DNA from: Terrisporobacter petrolearius
GTDB lineage: Bacteria > Bacillota > Clostridia > Peptostreptococcales > Peptostreptococcaceae
Assembly: GCF_032598785.1 (NCBI RefSeq)
Contig: NZ_CP102984.1
Length of the DNA: 64,000 bases
Strand: one strand, 5' to 3'
Every line of letters begins with the position of its first letter. The first letter of the stretch is position 1. The translations under genes and the position numbers were made by a program. The notes below the pieces were generated by a model. It did no database searches. It was not told where the DNA came from and was given only the letters and a program-made list of their open reading frames with translations. Shown one piece after another: positions 8,888 to 17,149 of the stretch.

Positions 8888-8972
8888 TTCTAGGGTTCCG
8901 CAGTTTATAGCTGGCTGGTCCGAGAGAAAACGCACAGCAATTGTGTACACGGAAGGATAAAAGCCTGGGAGA
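8888..8972 (+). ncRNA. Guanidine-I riboswitch (ykkC-yxkD aptamer)
   Basis: The conserved blocks of the ykkC aptamer occur in order with correct spacing: CTAGGGTTCCG, then CTGGTCCGAGAGAAAAC, then ACACGGAAGGATAAAAGCC and TGGGAGA. These are the guanidinium-contacting elements of subtype 1. The ppGpp and PRPP variants differ in the third block. The 3' part AAAAGCCTGGGAGA is shared with the following terminator stem, the usual on-switch layout. The downstream gene is a MATE exporter, so guanidine should relieve termination of its transcript. Confidence 0.93.
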
Positions 8973-9005
8973 TATTTTTAATAATATCCCTGTGGCTTTT
9001 TTTTA
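8959..9005 (+). terminator. Riboswitch expression-platform terminator
   Basis: AAAAGCC...GATAT pairs with ATATC...GGCTTTT across a short A/T loop and is followed by T8. Its 5' arm overlaps the conserved 3' end of the guanidine aptamer, so ligand binding and termination are mutually exclusive. Confidence 0.85.
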
Positions 9006-9032
9006 TTACTATTTTTAAGGAGGCATAATTTA

Positions 9033-10343
9033 ATGGAAAAATTAAAAGTTAAATTTATGAAGTATGTTAGTTTAAATGTTATGGGAATGATAGGTATTTC
9101 ATGTTATATTCTTGCAGATACATTGTTTGTTTCCAAGGCCCTTGGAACTGTAGGTCTAGCGTCACTGAATTTTTCAATACCTGTTTTTAGTATTATTCAG
9201 GGTATTGGACTAATGATAGGTATTGGAGGTGCAACGGATTATTCAATTAGTGAACAGCAAAAGATCAGTAACAATACATCATTTACTCAGTCACTATATT
9301 TGGGTGGCATAATGTCTATTATATTTGTATTGTTAGGGGTTTTCTTTGCAAAAGATTTAAGTACATTGTTAGGTGCAGATAAGACAACACTTTCACTAAC
9401 AAAGACTTATTTGACTACCATAATGTTATTTGCACCCTTTTTTATTTGTAACAATATTTTGCTGGCTTTTATTCGTAATGACAATAATCCTAAGTTATCA
9501 ATGATAGCCATGCTTACTAGTAGCTTGGCAAATATAATTTTAGATTATGTTTTTATGTTTCCTTTTTCAATGGGGATTTTTGGAGCAGCACTTGCAACAT
9601 CACTTTCTCCAATAATAAGTTTATGTATATTATCCATACACTTTACTCAGAAAAATCAAAACATTCATTTTATAAAAAGTAAAATATTATTTTCTAAGAT
9701 ATATCATATTATGACATTAGGACTTTCATCTCTTATTGGAGAGCTGACGTCAGCAATATCTTTAATAACATTTAATCTAATTATACTAAGAATTGATGGA
9801 AACACAGGTGTAGCTGCATATGGTATAGTAGCAAATGTGGCACTTATTGCTACATCCATATTTACAGGAATATCACAGGGAATTCAGCCTCTGTCTAGTG
9901 AGTATTATGGTAGAGGAGATATGACATTAGTAAATCGTATTTTGCGATATTCTATGACAACTACTATAATATTTGGAGTTTTAATTTATACAGTTGTTTA
10001 TATTTTTACAAATCAAATAGTGGCTATTTTTAATAGTGAACAAAACATGAAACTTATGATGATAGCTTCACAAGGAATGAAAATATACTTTTTGGGGTAT
10101 TTATTTGCTGGAATTAATATAGTGTCCTCTGCATTTTTTAGTTCCATATCAAAGGCAAAACAAGGTATGATTATATCTATTTTAAGAAGTGCTTTAATTC
10201 TTATACCTGCTGTTTTACTTCTAAGTATTTTCTTTAAAATGGATGGTATTTGGTACTCTTTTGTAATAACTGAATTAGTGGTGTTTACTATAAATAGTAT
10301 GTTCTTAATTAAGATGAGAAACCAGTATAAAGAAGTTGTATAA
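9033..10343 (+). CDS. MATE-family efflux transporter (MepA-like), guanidine-riboswitch controlled
   Basis: A 436-residue protein with 12 predicted helices in two related halves, typical for MATE cation/drug antiporters (DTLFVSKALGTVGLASLNFSIP in TM1-2; GNTGVAAYGIVANVA and GISQGIQPLSSEYYG in the second half). It has an excellent AAGGAGG ribosome site. The guanidine-I aptamer immediately upstream implies that its export substrate, or one of them, is guanidinium or a guanidino compound. The family as such exports cationic drugs using Na+ or H+. It ends in the repeated intergenic hairpin at 10353. Confidence 0.9.
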   Translation: MEKLKVKFMKYVSLNVMGMIGISCYILADTLFVSKALGTVGLASLNFSIPVFSIIQGIGLMIGIGGATDYSISEQQKISNNTSFTQSLYLGGIMSIIFVLLGVFFAKDLSTLLGADKTTLSLTKTYLTTIMLFAPFFICNNILLAFIRNDNNPKLSMIAMLTSSLANIILDYVFMFPFSMGIFGAALATSLSPIISLCILSIHFTQKNQNIHFIKSKILFSKIYHIMTLGLSSLIGELTSAISLITFNLIILRIDGNTGVAAYGIVANVALIATSIFTGISQGIQPLSSEYYGRGDMTLVNRILRYSMTTTIIFGVLIYTVVYIFTNQIVAIFNSEQNMKLMMIASQGMKIYFLGYLFAGINIVSSAFFSSISKAKQGMIISILRSALILIPAVLLLSIFFKMDGIWYSFVITELVVFTINSMFLIKMRNQYKEVV

Positions 10344-10346
10344 AAT

Positions 10347-10467
10347 TTAAAATAGCAACTATTTTGGCAGATGCCAAAGTAGTTGCTGTAATTAATTTTT
10401 ATATCGAATATGTAGAAGTTCTACTAAATTATATGAAATACATTCTTCTACTAATTTTCTATTTTTT
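10347..10467. repeat. Intergenic repeat copy 1 with bidirectional terminator between convergent genes
   Basis: AGCAACTATTTTGGCA/TGCCAAAGTAGTTGCT forms a 16-bp stem (10354-10387), followed by TTAATTTTT. The next 80 bp carry ATGTAGAAGTT and TTCTACTAATTTTCT. The same order of blocks, about 80% identical, recurs at 13600-13716. Both copies lie between a + strand gene and a - strand gene and run up to or into the stop codon of the latter. Confidence 0.75.
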
Positions 10468-11136
10468 TATTGGTTCCTCAAATGATGGTGGAGTAATATT
10501 CATTTTGCTATCGTGGTTAGGTCCTGGTGTAGACAAGTCAAAGTAAATTTTTGAATCTTCAGTTACACCAAAATTCTTATTAGAACCTGTATCTTTAACT
10601 TTGTTAAGCGCATCTCTAAATAATGCATTGTGAGCTTCCTCTCTGTTTAGTAAGAAATCTATTGTTTCTCGTACATATTTATCTTCTATTTGTCTATAAA
10701 GATATTCATAAACAACTTTAGCTCTTTGTTCTGATGCTATATTGGATAGTAAATCAGCAACTAAGTCACCTGTTACAGTTACGTAATCAGCTGTCCATGG
10801 TGCTCCTGATGAATTTATTAATACTGGTGATAAACCTGTTAATACATGGGTTTCAACCTCACCTGATTCAACTGCTTTATAGTCAACATCATGACCGTTT
10901 AGTAAATTTATAGTTTGTGCAACCATTTCCATATGGCTAAGTTCTTCTGATGCAATATCTAAAAACAAATCTTTAATTTCTGGATCTTTTATTCTAAAAC
11001 TTTGAGCCATATACTGCATGGCAGCTTTTAACTCACCATTACCTCCACCTAATTGTTCTTGCATTAGAACTGCATATTGAGGATTGGGTTTTTCTACTTT
11101 TACTTCTTGTAATAATGCTTTATCGTGTTTAAACAA
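10459..11136 (-). CDS. Manganese catalase, CotJC/YjqC-like (spore-coat type)
   Basis: A 225-residue four-helix-bundle protein of the Mn-catalase family, converting H2O2 to water and oxygen. The di-manganese ligands are visible as Glu in GGNGELKAAMQY, the ASEELSHMEM Glu/His pair, Glu in NIASEQRAKV, and NREEAHNALF Glu/His. Short, C-terminally simple members like this are the CotJC or CotCB/CotD coat proteins of spore formers. The start is TTG, with AAAGGAGG 9 nt upstream. It is a single gene with no cotJA/cotJB partner. Confidence 0.88.
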   Translation of the reverse strand: MFKHDKALLQEVKVEKPNPQYAVLMQEQLGGGNGELKAAMQYMAQSFRIKDPEIKDLFLDIASEELSHMEMVAQTINLLNGHDVDYKAVESGEVETHVLTGLSPVLINSSGAPWTADYVTVTGDLVADLLSNIASEQRAKVVYEYLYRQIEDKYVRETIDFLLNREEAHNALFRDALNKVKDTGSNKNFGVTEDSKIYFDLSTPGPNHDSKMNITPPSFEEPIKK

Positions 11137-11326
11137 AATAATTTACCTCCTTTTTTATGTCTATTCTTATATTTTCCTATATAATACTTTGTATTCTTTT
11201 TATTAATGGAAAACATTCAAATTTATTAAAATAGCAACTTATATATTAAAAATAATTACTGTGATATAATCTATAATTAGATAATAATTTATTAATTGTA
11301 TATAGCCTAAGAAGGGAGATTAGAAA

Positions 11327-11749
11327 ATGATCCAATCAATAGTACATATTGCCTTAGTTGTAAAGGATTATGATGAAGCAATAGATTTTTATACAAAAAA
11401 ACTTCATTTTACATTAATAGAAGATACATATCAACCAGACCAAGATAAAAGATGGGTAGTAGTATCTCCACCTGGTTCAAATGGAACAACAATCTTACTT
11501 GCAAGAGCGTCAAAAGAAGAACAAGGGGCTTTTATAGGAAATCAATCTGGTGGTAGAGTTTTTCTTTTCTTGGGAACTGATGATTTTTGGCGTGATTACA
11601 ATGAAATGATAAAGTTAAGAATAGAGTTTGTTAGAGAGCCTAAAGAACAGGATTATGGAATCGTTGCAGTGTTTAAAGATTTGTATGGCAACTTATGGGA
11701 TTTAGTTCAGTTTAAAGAAAATCATCCAATGTTAAAAAGAGTTAAATAA
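11327..11749 (+). CDS. VOC-superfamily (glyoxalase/bleomycin-resistance fold) protein
   Basis: 140 residues with two paired beta-alpha-beta-beta-beta modules: IVHIALVVKDYDEAIDFYTKKLHF opens the first, and FKDLYGNLWDLVQF closes the second. The His near residue 7, and Asp/Glu in the last strand, are the usual metal positions. The HxLyxxDPxGN-like ending (FKDLYGNLWDL) is typical. The substrate is unknown. The ATG follows GAAGGGAG. The divergent Mn-catalase is upstream and the MarR/GNAT pair downstream. Confidence 0.85.
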   Translation: MIQSIVHIALVVKDYDEAIDFYTKKLHFTLIEDTYQPDQDKRWVVVSPPGSNGTTILLARASKEEQGAFIGNQSGGRVFLFLGTDDFWRDYNEMIKLRIEFVREPKEQDYGIVAVFKDLYGNLWDLVQFKENHPMLKRVK

Positions 11750-11789
11750 TGAATTTCAAAAATACATATGTTAAATAAATTTATGAAGG

Positions 11790-11850
11790 ATATAGTTGAA
11801 AGTTCAACTATATTCTTGTATAATATAATTAGTTGAATTTTCAGCTAATT
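11790..11850 (+). promoter_or_regulatory. Promoter with two MarR-type operators upstream of the marR-like gene
   Basis: A near-consensus sigma-A promoter is present: TTGAAA (11796-11801), 17 bp, TATAAT (11819-11824). A perfect 11-bp inverted repeat ATATAGTTGAA-AG-TTCAACTATAT (11790-11813) covers the -35. A second, imperfect copy ATTAGTTGAA-TT-TTCAGCTAAT lies at 11829-11850, just downstream of the -10. This places two repressor dimers across the promoter, and autoregulation by the adjacent MarR is expected. Confidence 0.75.
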
Positions 11851-11858
11851 TAAGGAGG

Positions 11859-12314
11859 ATGAGCAAAATAGAAAAATTAACTAATGACATACTAAGAGAA
11901 ATCGGTAGCTTATCTAGAGCAATACATTCTATAAGTGATATAAAATATAAAGAGCTAAAATTACAAAAAGGTCAGTTTACATTCTTGACGAGGATATGTG
12001 AGAATCCTGGTATTAACTTTGTAGATCTGTCAAACATGTTAAAGGTAGACAAAACTACTACGACAAAAGCAGTTCAAAAATTAATTGAGGCTGGATATGT
12101 AGACAAGAGACAAGACGAAACAGATAAAAGAGGATATAAACTATTTCCTACAGAAAAATCACTTAAAGTATATAACTTGATAATTGAAGAAGAAAACAAA
12201 AATATAGAAGTTTGTTTAGAGGGATTTACAAAAGAAGAAAAATTAGTAATAAATAAATTAGTAAAAAAAATGAGCAAAAATATAGAAGAAGATTGGAAAA
12301 ATAAAAAAAGGTAA
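11859..12314 (+). CDS. MarR-family transcriptional repressor
   Basis: A winged-helix dimer repressor of about 150 residues. It has a helical N-terminus, HTH VDLSNMLKVDKTTTTKAVQKL and wing VDKRQDETDKRGYKLFPTEKS. The family usually represses its own operon and is relieved by phenolic or antibiotic-like ligands. The start is odd: the ATG at 11859 directly abuts AAGGAGG (0 nt), while an in-frame ATA at 11868 has a normal 9-nt spacing. The protein may begin there. The GNAT gene follows at 16 nt and is probably co-transcribed. Confidence 0.9.
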   Translation: MSKIEKLTNDILREIGSLSRAIHSISDIKYKELKLQKGQFTFLTRICENPGINFVDLSNMLKVDKTTTTKAVQKLIEAGYVDKRQDETDKRGYKLFPTEKSLKVYNLIIEEENKNIEVCLEGFTKEEKLVINKLVKKMSKNIEEDWKNKKR

Positions 12315-12330
12315 GAGTGAGAATTTAAAA

Positions 12331-12831
12331 ATGATAAGAAAAGCTAGTTTAAATGATATAAATAATATAATGGATATAATAAAATCAACAGTAGAAGAAA
12401 TGAAAACTTACAATAATACTCAGTGGGATGAAAATTATCCTCAAGCCATAGATTTTACAGAAGATGTAGAAGGTGGAGATTTATATGTACAAGATGAAGA
12501 TGGGAAAATAAAAGGGTTCATCTGCGTTAACTATATAGAGCCAATAGAATACGAAGACTTAAGCTGGCAATCCAAAGATAAAGCCATGGTAATACACAGA
12601 ATGGCAGTTAATCCTAATTACAGACAGCAGGGAGTAGCTACAAAGTTAATGAATTTTGCAGAGGAATTAGCTCTAGAAAATAATGTTGTATATCTAAAAA
12701 CAGATACTTATTCAATAAATACAAAAATGAATTCTTTATTTAAAAAATGCGGATTTAATCTTGTAGGAAAAATGAGTTTCTTAGGAAAAGAAAAACCATT
12801 TTATTGCTATGATAAATTATTAAAAAATTAA
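12331..12831 (+). CDS. GNAT-family N-acetyltransferase
   Basis: 166 residues. The acetyl-CoA loop is HRMAVNPNYRQQGVATKLMNFAEELA (Q/R-x-x-G-x-A), followed by NTKMNSLFKKCGF, the standard fourth strand and motif B. The N-terminus IRKASLNDINNIMDIIK is the usual first strand and helix. It is transcribed with the MarR-like regulator, suggesting control by the same ligand. The acceptor substrate is unknown. Confidence 0.85.
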   Translation: MIRKASLNDINNIMDIIKSTVEEMKTYNNTQWDENYPQAIDFTEDVEGGDLYVQDEDGKIKGFICVNYIEPIEYEDLSWQSKDKAMVIHRMAVNPNYRQQGVATKLMNFAEELALENNVVYLKTDTYSINTKMNSLFKKCGFNLVGKMSFLGKEKPFYCYDKLLKN

Positions 12832-12849
12832 AGTTAAAAATGTTGTTAT

Positions 12850-12893
12850 AAAAGGATAGGGAAAACTATTAAGTTATCTTTCTATCCTTTTTT
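12850..12893 (+). terminator. Terminator of the marR-GNAT unit
   Basis: The stem AAAAGGATAG/CTATCCTTTT has a 22-nt A/T loop followed by T-rich sequence. It has the same stem arms as the terminator at 7745. Confidence 0.7.
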
Positions 12894-13028
12894 GAATTGA
12901 TTACAAATAGTTGGAAATTAGTGTTTTAGAAACTGTTACTATATAGTAAAATTGTAACTATGTAAGTCTTATAAAAATTATTAATAGATAGAACTGGAAA
13001 GTTTAAATCGGAATTTTAGGAGGAGAGA

Positions 13029-13568
13029 ATGAATTTAGATGATTTAAGGTTGGACTGTGCAATAAAGCAAAAGAGAGGACTCCATATTATTATGGCCTCA
13101 GTTATTATATGGGGGGCAATTTTACTTGTACATATGTCATCAATGAACATATTGACTAAAAATTTATTTACATTTATTTGTACAACACCACTGTTACCAA
13201 TTTCATATGTTATTTCAAAAGTAATTAAAGTGGACTTTCAAAATAAGGAAAATCCATTGACCAGTTTAGGCGTTTTATTTTCAGTAAATCAGATAGTATA
13301 TTTACTTATTCCAATGTGGATATATCCTACCATACCAGATAAAATGTTAATGGTTATAGCAATAATTTTTGGAGCTCATCTTATGCCATTTGGTTGGCTA
13401 TATAAGTCGAAAACATATTTTGTTTTATCTATTATTGTTCCAATATCAGCATTGATTGTAGGTCTTAATTTTACACCAGTCATACTTGCTATTATGATAA
13501 TATTGTTTGAAATAATTTTTTGTATATGTTTAATTTTTGAAAATAAAAAATTGAAGCTGGATTTCTAA
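13029..13568 (+). CDS. Six-helix membrane protein, DUF7010-like
   Basis: 179 residues. A short polar N-terminus MNLDDLRLDCAIKQKRGLH is followed by about six helices (IIMASVIIWGAILLVH, LFTFICTTPLLPISYV, LGVLFSVNQIVYLLIPMWI, MLMVIAIIFGAHLMPFGWL, FVLSIIVPISALIVGL, ILAIMIILFEIIFCICLIF). The DLR-D-IKQK opening followed by a membrane block resembles a family of uncharacterised Firmicute proteins listed as DUF7010, recalled from memory. AGGAGGAG gives a clear start. No function is known. Confidence 0.55.
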   Translation: MNLDDLRLDCAIKQKRGLHIIMASVIIWGAILLVHMSSMNILTKNLFTFICTTPLLPISYVISKVIKVDFQNKENPLTSLGVLFSVNQIVYLLIPMWIYPTIPDKMLMVIAIIFGAHLMPFGWLYKSKTYFVLSIIVPISALIVGLNFTPVILAIMIILFEIIFCICLIFENKKLKLDF

Positions 13569-13599
13569 TATTATGAGAATATAGATTAATCAAATAATT

Positions 13600-13716
13600 A
13601 ATGATAGCAACTATTTTGGGAGATGCCAAAGTAGCTGCTATCATTAATTTTTATATCTAAAATGTAGAAGTTTTATTTAATTAAAAATATATTGTTCTAC
13701 TAATTTTCTGTTTTTT
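13600..13716. repeat. Intergenic repeat copy 2 with bidirectional terminator between convergent genes
   Basis: The hairpin at 13602-13643 has arms TGATAGCAACTATTTTGG and CCAAAGTAGCTGCTATCA and is followed by TTAATTTTT. ATGTAGAAGTT and TTCTACTAATTTTCTG then follow, up to the stop codon of the Ca2+-ATPase. It is homologous to 10347-10467. Confidence 0.75.
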
Positions 13717-16348
13717 AACTTGTTTTTCTGTGAAGTAGTTTCACCATGTCCATAATTACTGTTGAGATTATTGCCAAAATAAAACATATACCCAGTTCTC
13801 TTATTCCAAATGCTAAAGGCATATCAAAAATATCCCTTAAGAAAGGTAATAATGTTAAACTATACAATAGAGTACATACTATTATGGCATAAATTACGTA
13901 CATATTAGAGAAAAATCCAATTTGCAATGAGGAATATTCATTGGATCTAGATGGTAGGGTTTGGAATATTCTGCATAGTGTTATAGTTGAAAATGCCATT
14001 GCTGTACCTAGTGAAGGTGAGAACTTTCTGCCTATAAGTTGTGCGATTATAACTACTATTCCAATTAAAATACCTCTAAATGTAATGATTTGTATTGTGC
14101 CACCTGCTAATATACTTTCATTAGGATCCCTTGGAGCTTTGGACATAACATTTTTTTCTGGTTTTTCAAAGCCTAAAGCTATAGCTGGAAGGGAATCTGT
14201 TATTAGATTTATAAATAATAGTTGCAAAGTTGTAAATGGATTTGGCCAATTGGCAAATACAGCAAATAGTATAGATGTTATACCTGCAAGATTTCCTGCC
14301 AACAAATAGGTTATAGATTTTTTTATATTTGTGTAAACAGTTCTTCCTACTTCAATAGCATTTACTATAGTTGCAAAGTTGTCGTCAACTAATATCATGG
14401 CAGACGCATCTTTTGCCACATCTGTACCACTTCCCATACCTATACCTATATTAGCCTGTTTTAGTGCTGGTGCATCATTAACACCATCACCTGTCATGGC
14501 TGTAATTTTTCCTTTATTTTGCCATGCTTTTATAATTCTTATTTTATTTTCTGGAGATACCCTTGCATATACTGGTATGTGTTCTAATTTTTCAGATAGC
14601 TCTTCATCACTTAAATTGTCTAATTCCTTGCCTGTGAGAGCCAGATCATCATCATCCATTATACCAATGTTTTTTGCAATAGCTCTTGCAGTTGTTTTGT
14701 GGTCTCCAGTTATCATTATAGTTTTTATTCCAGCAGATTTTGCATCTTTAACTGCATCAAAAACTTCTTCTCTAGGAGGGTCAATCATTGCTATTAGCCC
14801 AACTAAAGTCATGTCTACCTCATCTTCCAATGCAGGTACAAAGTTTTCGTCTGGGACATCCTTAAATGCAAAGGCTAAAACCCTAAGTGCATCGTTAGAA
14901 AATTCTTCGTTTACTTTTTTGTATTGTTCCAAAATATCATCACTTATGGGTTCTTTTTCACCATCTACTAAAGCATATTTACATCTACTAAACACAACAT
15001 CTGGGGCACCTTTTGTAAACATATAAGCATTATGATGAATACTATTTACTGTTGACATTAGTTTTCTATCACTATCAAAAGGTATTTCATTAAGTCTGTC
15101 ATATTTTTCTCTTAGTTCTTTATAATCTAATTTTTGTTTATTTGCAAATTTAATTAATGCAACTTCTGTTGGGTCTCCTATTTCTTTTCCTTCTTCGTTT
15201 ATATTTGAGTCGTTACATATGGCAGATGCAACAGTCAAAGCTTTAGAATGATAAGAGTAATTTATATTTTTAGGGTCCATATCATCTTCAGAAGTTTCAT
15301 GCATATAAAAATCAACTACAGTCATTTTGTTTTGTGTAAGAGTACCTGTCTTGTCTGTACAAATTATACTTGTTGAACCTAAAGTCTCTACTGCAGGTAA
15401 TTTTCTAATAATAGCTTGTTTCTTAGCCATATTATTGGTACCAAGGGAAAGTACTATGGTAACTATGGAAGACAATGCTTCTGGTATGGCAGCAACAGCT
15501 ACTGCAATAGCAAACATAAAAGAATCTATAATTATTTTGCTAGGCAAGGTATTTGTAGAAATGTAGTTTCTTATAATTTGTATAGCAAATATGCCTATTG
15601 CTATTATAACTATAGCTACTCCAAGTTTTTTGCCAAATTCATCAAGCTTTTGTTGAAGTGGTGTTTGCTTATTTTCTGCACTTTCTAGCAGACCAGCTAC
15701 GTTACCCATTTCAGTGTTCATTCCAGTTTTAGTTACTACAAAACTACCCCTACCATAAACAACTAAAGAACCACTAAAAACCATATTTCTTTGGTCGCCT
15801 ATTCCAACTTCTTCTTCTATATTTTCATTATGTTTTAATACAGGTTCACTTTCTCCTGTTAACATTCCTTCTACGATCTTTAAAGTTTGAGCTTCAATAA
15901 GCCTACCATCTGCTGGAATATAATCTCCAGCTTCTAATATAACTATATCTCCTGGAACTAACTCTCTAGATTCAATGCTTTGTTTTTGGCCATTTCTCAA
16001 AACCTTAGCCTTTGGCGCAGATAGTTTTTTTAGACTCTCTAAGGAACCCTCAGCTTTTTTTGTTTGAGTCACTCCTAAAATTGAATTCAATATAACAACT
16101 ATAAAAATTATTATGGATTCAACAGCTTCACCTAGGACTATTTGTACTACTGCGGCAAGTAAAAGTATTAATACTAATGGATCTTTAAAACTTTCTAAAA
16201 ATAACATCCATGTGGGAGTTTTATTAGCCTCTTTCAGTTCATTGTACCCAGATGTTTCTAATCTTTTTTTTACAACATCATTGTTTAATCCTTTTATGTC
16301 AGATTGAAGGTTACTAATAGATTCAATATATGATTGTCTATAATACAT
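13715..16348 (-). CDS. P-type Ca2+-transporting ATPase (PMR1/PacL type, P2A)
   Basis: 877 residues with the full P-type layout. The N-terminal cation-ATPase domain is followed by the actuator loop TGES (MLTGESEPVL), helix M4 with the Ca2+-site motif VAAIPEALS, and the phosphorylation site CTDKTGTLTQNKM. The nucleotide-binding FTKGAPD, hinge TGDGVNDAPALKQA and C-terminal six-helix block with LLFINLITDSLPAIALG follow. It exports Ca2+ (or Mn2+) from the cytoplasm at the expense of ATP. Its start has AAGGAGA upstream. All overlapping plus-strand frames are antisense shadows. Confidence 0.95.
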   Translation of the reverse strand: MYYRQSYIESISNLQSDIKGLNNDVVKKRLETSGYNELKEANKTPTWMLFLESFKDPLVLILLLAAVVQIVLGEAVESIIIFIVVILNSILGVTQTKKAEGSLESLKKLSAPKAKVLRNGQKQSIESRELVPGDIVILEAGDYIPADGRLIEAQTLKIVEGMLTGESEPVLKHNENIEEEVGIGDQRNMVFSGSLVVYGRGSFVVTKTGMNTEMGNVAGLLESAENKQTPLQQKLDEFGKKLGVAIVIIAIGIFAIQIIRNYISTNTLPSKIIIDSFMFAIAVAVAAIPEALSSIVTIVLSLGTNNMAKKQAIIRKLPAVETLGSTSIICTDKTGTLTQNKMTVVDFYMHETSEDDMDPKNINYSYHSKALTVASAICNDSNINEEGKEIGDPTEVALIKFANKQKLDYKELREKYDRLNEIPFDSDRKLMSTVNSIHHNAYMFTKGAPDVVFSRCKYALVDGEKEPISDDILEQYKKVNEEFSNDALRVLAFAFKDVPDENFVPALEDEVDMTLVGLIAMIDPPREEVFDAVKDAKSAGIKTIMITGDHKTTARAIAKNIGIMDDDDLALTGKELDNLSDEELSEKLEHIPVYARVSPENKIRIIKAWQNKGKITAMTGDGVNDAPALKQANIGIGMGSGTDVAKDASAMILVDDNFATIVNAIEVGRTVYTNIKKSITYLLAGNLAGITSILFAVFANWPNPFTTLQLLFINLITDSLPAIALGFEKPEKNVMSKAPRDPNESILAGGTIQIITFRGILIGIVVIIAQLIGRKFSPSLGTAMAFSTITLCRIFQTLPSRSNEYSSLQIGFFSNMYVIYAIIVCTLLYSLTLLPFLRDIFDMPLAFGIRELGICFILAIISTVIMDMVKLLHRKTS

Positions 16349-16541
16349 TTTTGTCTCCTTTTAATAATTTTTTCTAAATTTATTATTTACAATTGAGTAT
16401 TAAATATTATTAAAATTAAAATGAATGGTATGATTAATAAATTAGAATTTTTGAGCCAGAGTTTTAATTTAGTTGATTTTGCAACGATTATTATGATATT
16501 ATAAGTGAGTATAATTATGTAAAAATTTGAGGTGAAATAAT

Positions 16542-16907
16542 GTGGAAAAATATACTAAAGAAGAATTAAAAGAAGCACTAAATGTTGTAACTTCATCTAT
16601 AAAAAACTGTGAGAAGATGCATCCGAAATTTGAGGAAGGCACATCACAACACACACTTCTTAAAAATAGGATAAAAGCATTATATATATCGAAATCATTA
16701 ATAGAAGAAGAAAATATTAAAGAGAAATATACAAAGGAAGAACTGGAAAAATCCATAGCTCCAGTTTCGTCAATTATAAGCAAGTGTGAAAAAGCAAAGA
16801 CAAAAGCAGTGGAAGGTACAGGAAATCATACTAGACTGACAAAACTTATAAAAGCTATGTATATTTCAAAATCTTTAATTACAAATGAGATAAGTAAAAG
16901 AGATTAA
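16542..16907 (+). CDS. Two-repeat small protein, 121 aa, unknown
   Basis: The protein is an internal tandem duplication: residues about 2-58 and 60-117 are the same unit (EKYTKEEL...V.SSI..CEK...K..EGT..HT.L...IKA.YISKSLI). The conserved core EGTSQHTLLKNRIKALYISK also occurs as a single unit in short clostridial proteins that I recall as uncharacterised. It is probably helical and cytoplasmic. The start is GTG 16542 with GAGGTGA 6 nt upstream; the overlapping ATG at 16540 is out of frame. It has its own terminator. Confidence 0.65.
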   Translation: MEKYTKEELKEALNVVTSSIKNCEKMHPKFEEGTSQHTLLKNRIKALYISKSLIEEENIKEKYTKEELEKSIAPVSSIISKCEKAKTKAVEGTGNHTRLTKLIKAMYISKSLITNEISKRD

Positions 16908-16916
16908 TATTTATAT

Positions 16917-16944
16917 AAAGTAGTTCAAATGACCTACTTTTTTT
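16917..16944 (+). terminator. Terminator after the two-repeat protein
   Basis: The AAAGTAG/CTACTTT stem has loop TTCAAATGAC, followed by T5. Confidence 0.75.
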
Positions 16945-17149
16945 GTGCAGTAACATAATGTTTAATAATAAACGTAAAAAATATGATATTGATTAAAATA
17001 AAATGAAAAAGTTGAAAAAAGCAAAAATTGAGGTAGGTTAATATTGTTCTTTATCATAAATAAGAAATAAAGTAGTAGAAAAAATAATTGTGTTGCAGCC
17101 ACGTATAAACTAAACTTAATAGTGAGATTAAAATTAAGTGGGTGGTAAG

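Noticed and set aside
13941..15688. Long plus-strand ORFs (up to 215 codons) opposite the Ca2+-ATPase
   Set aside because: They lie entirely antisense to a complete, motif-rich P-type ATPase, have no ribosome sites, and their Ser/Ala-rich composition is the mirror of the ATPase codons.
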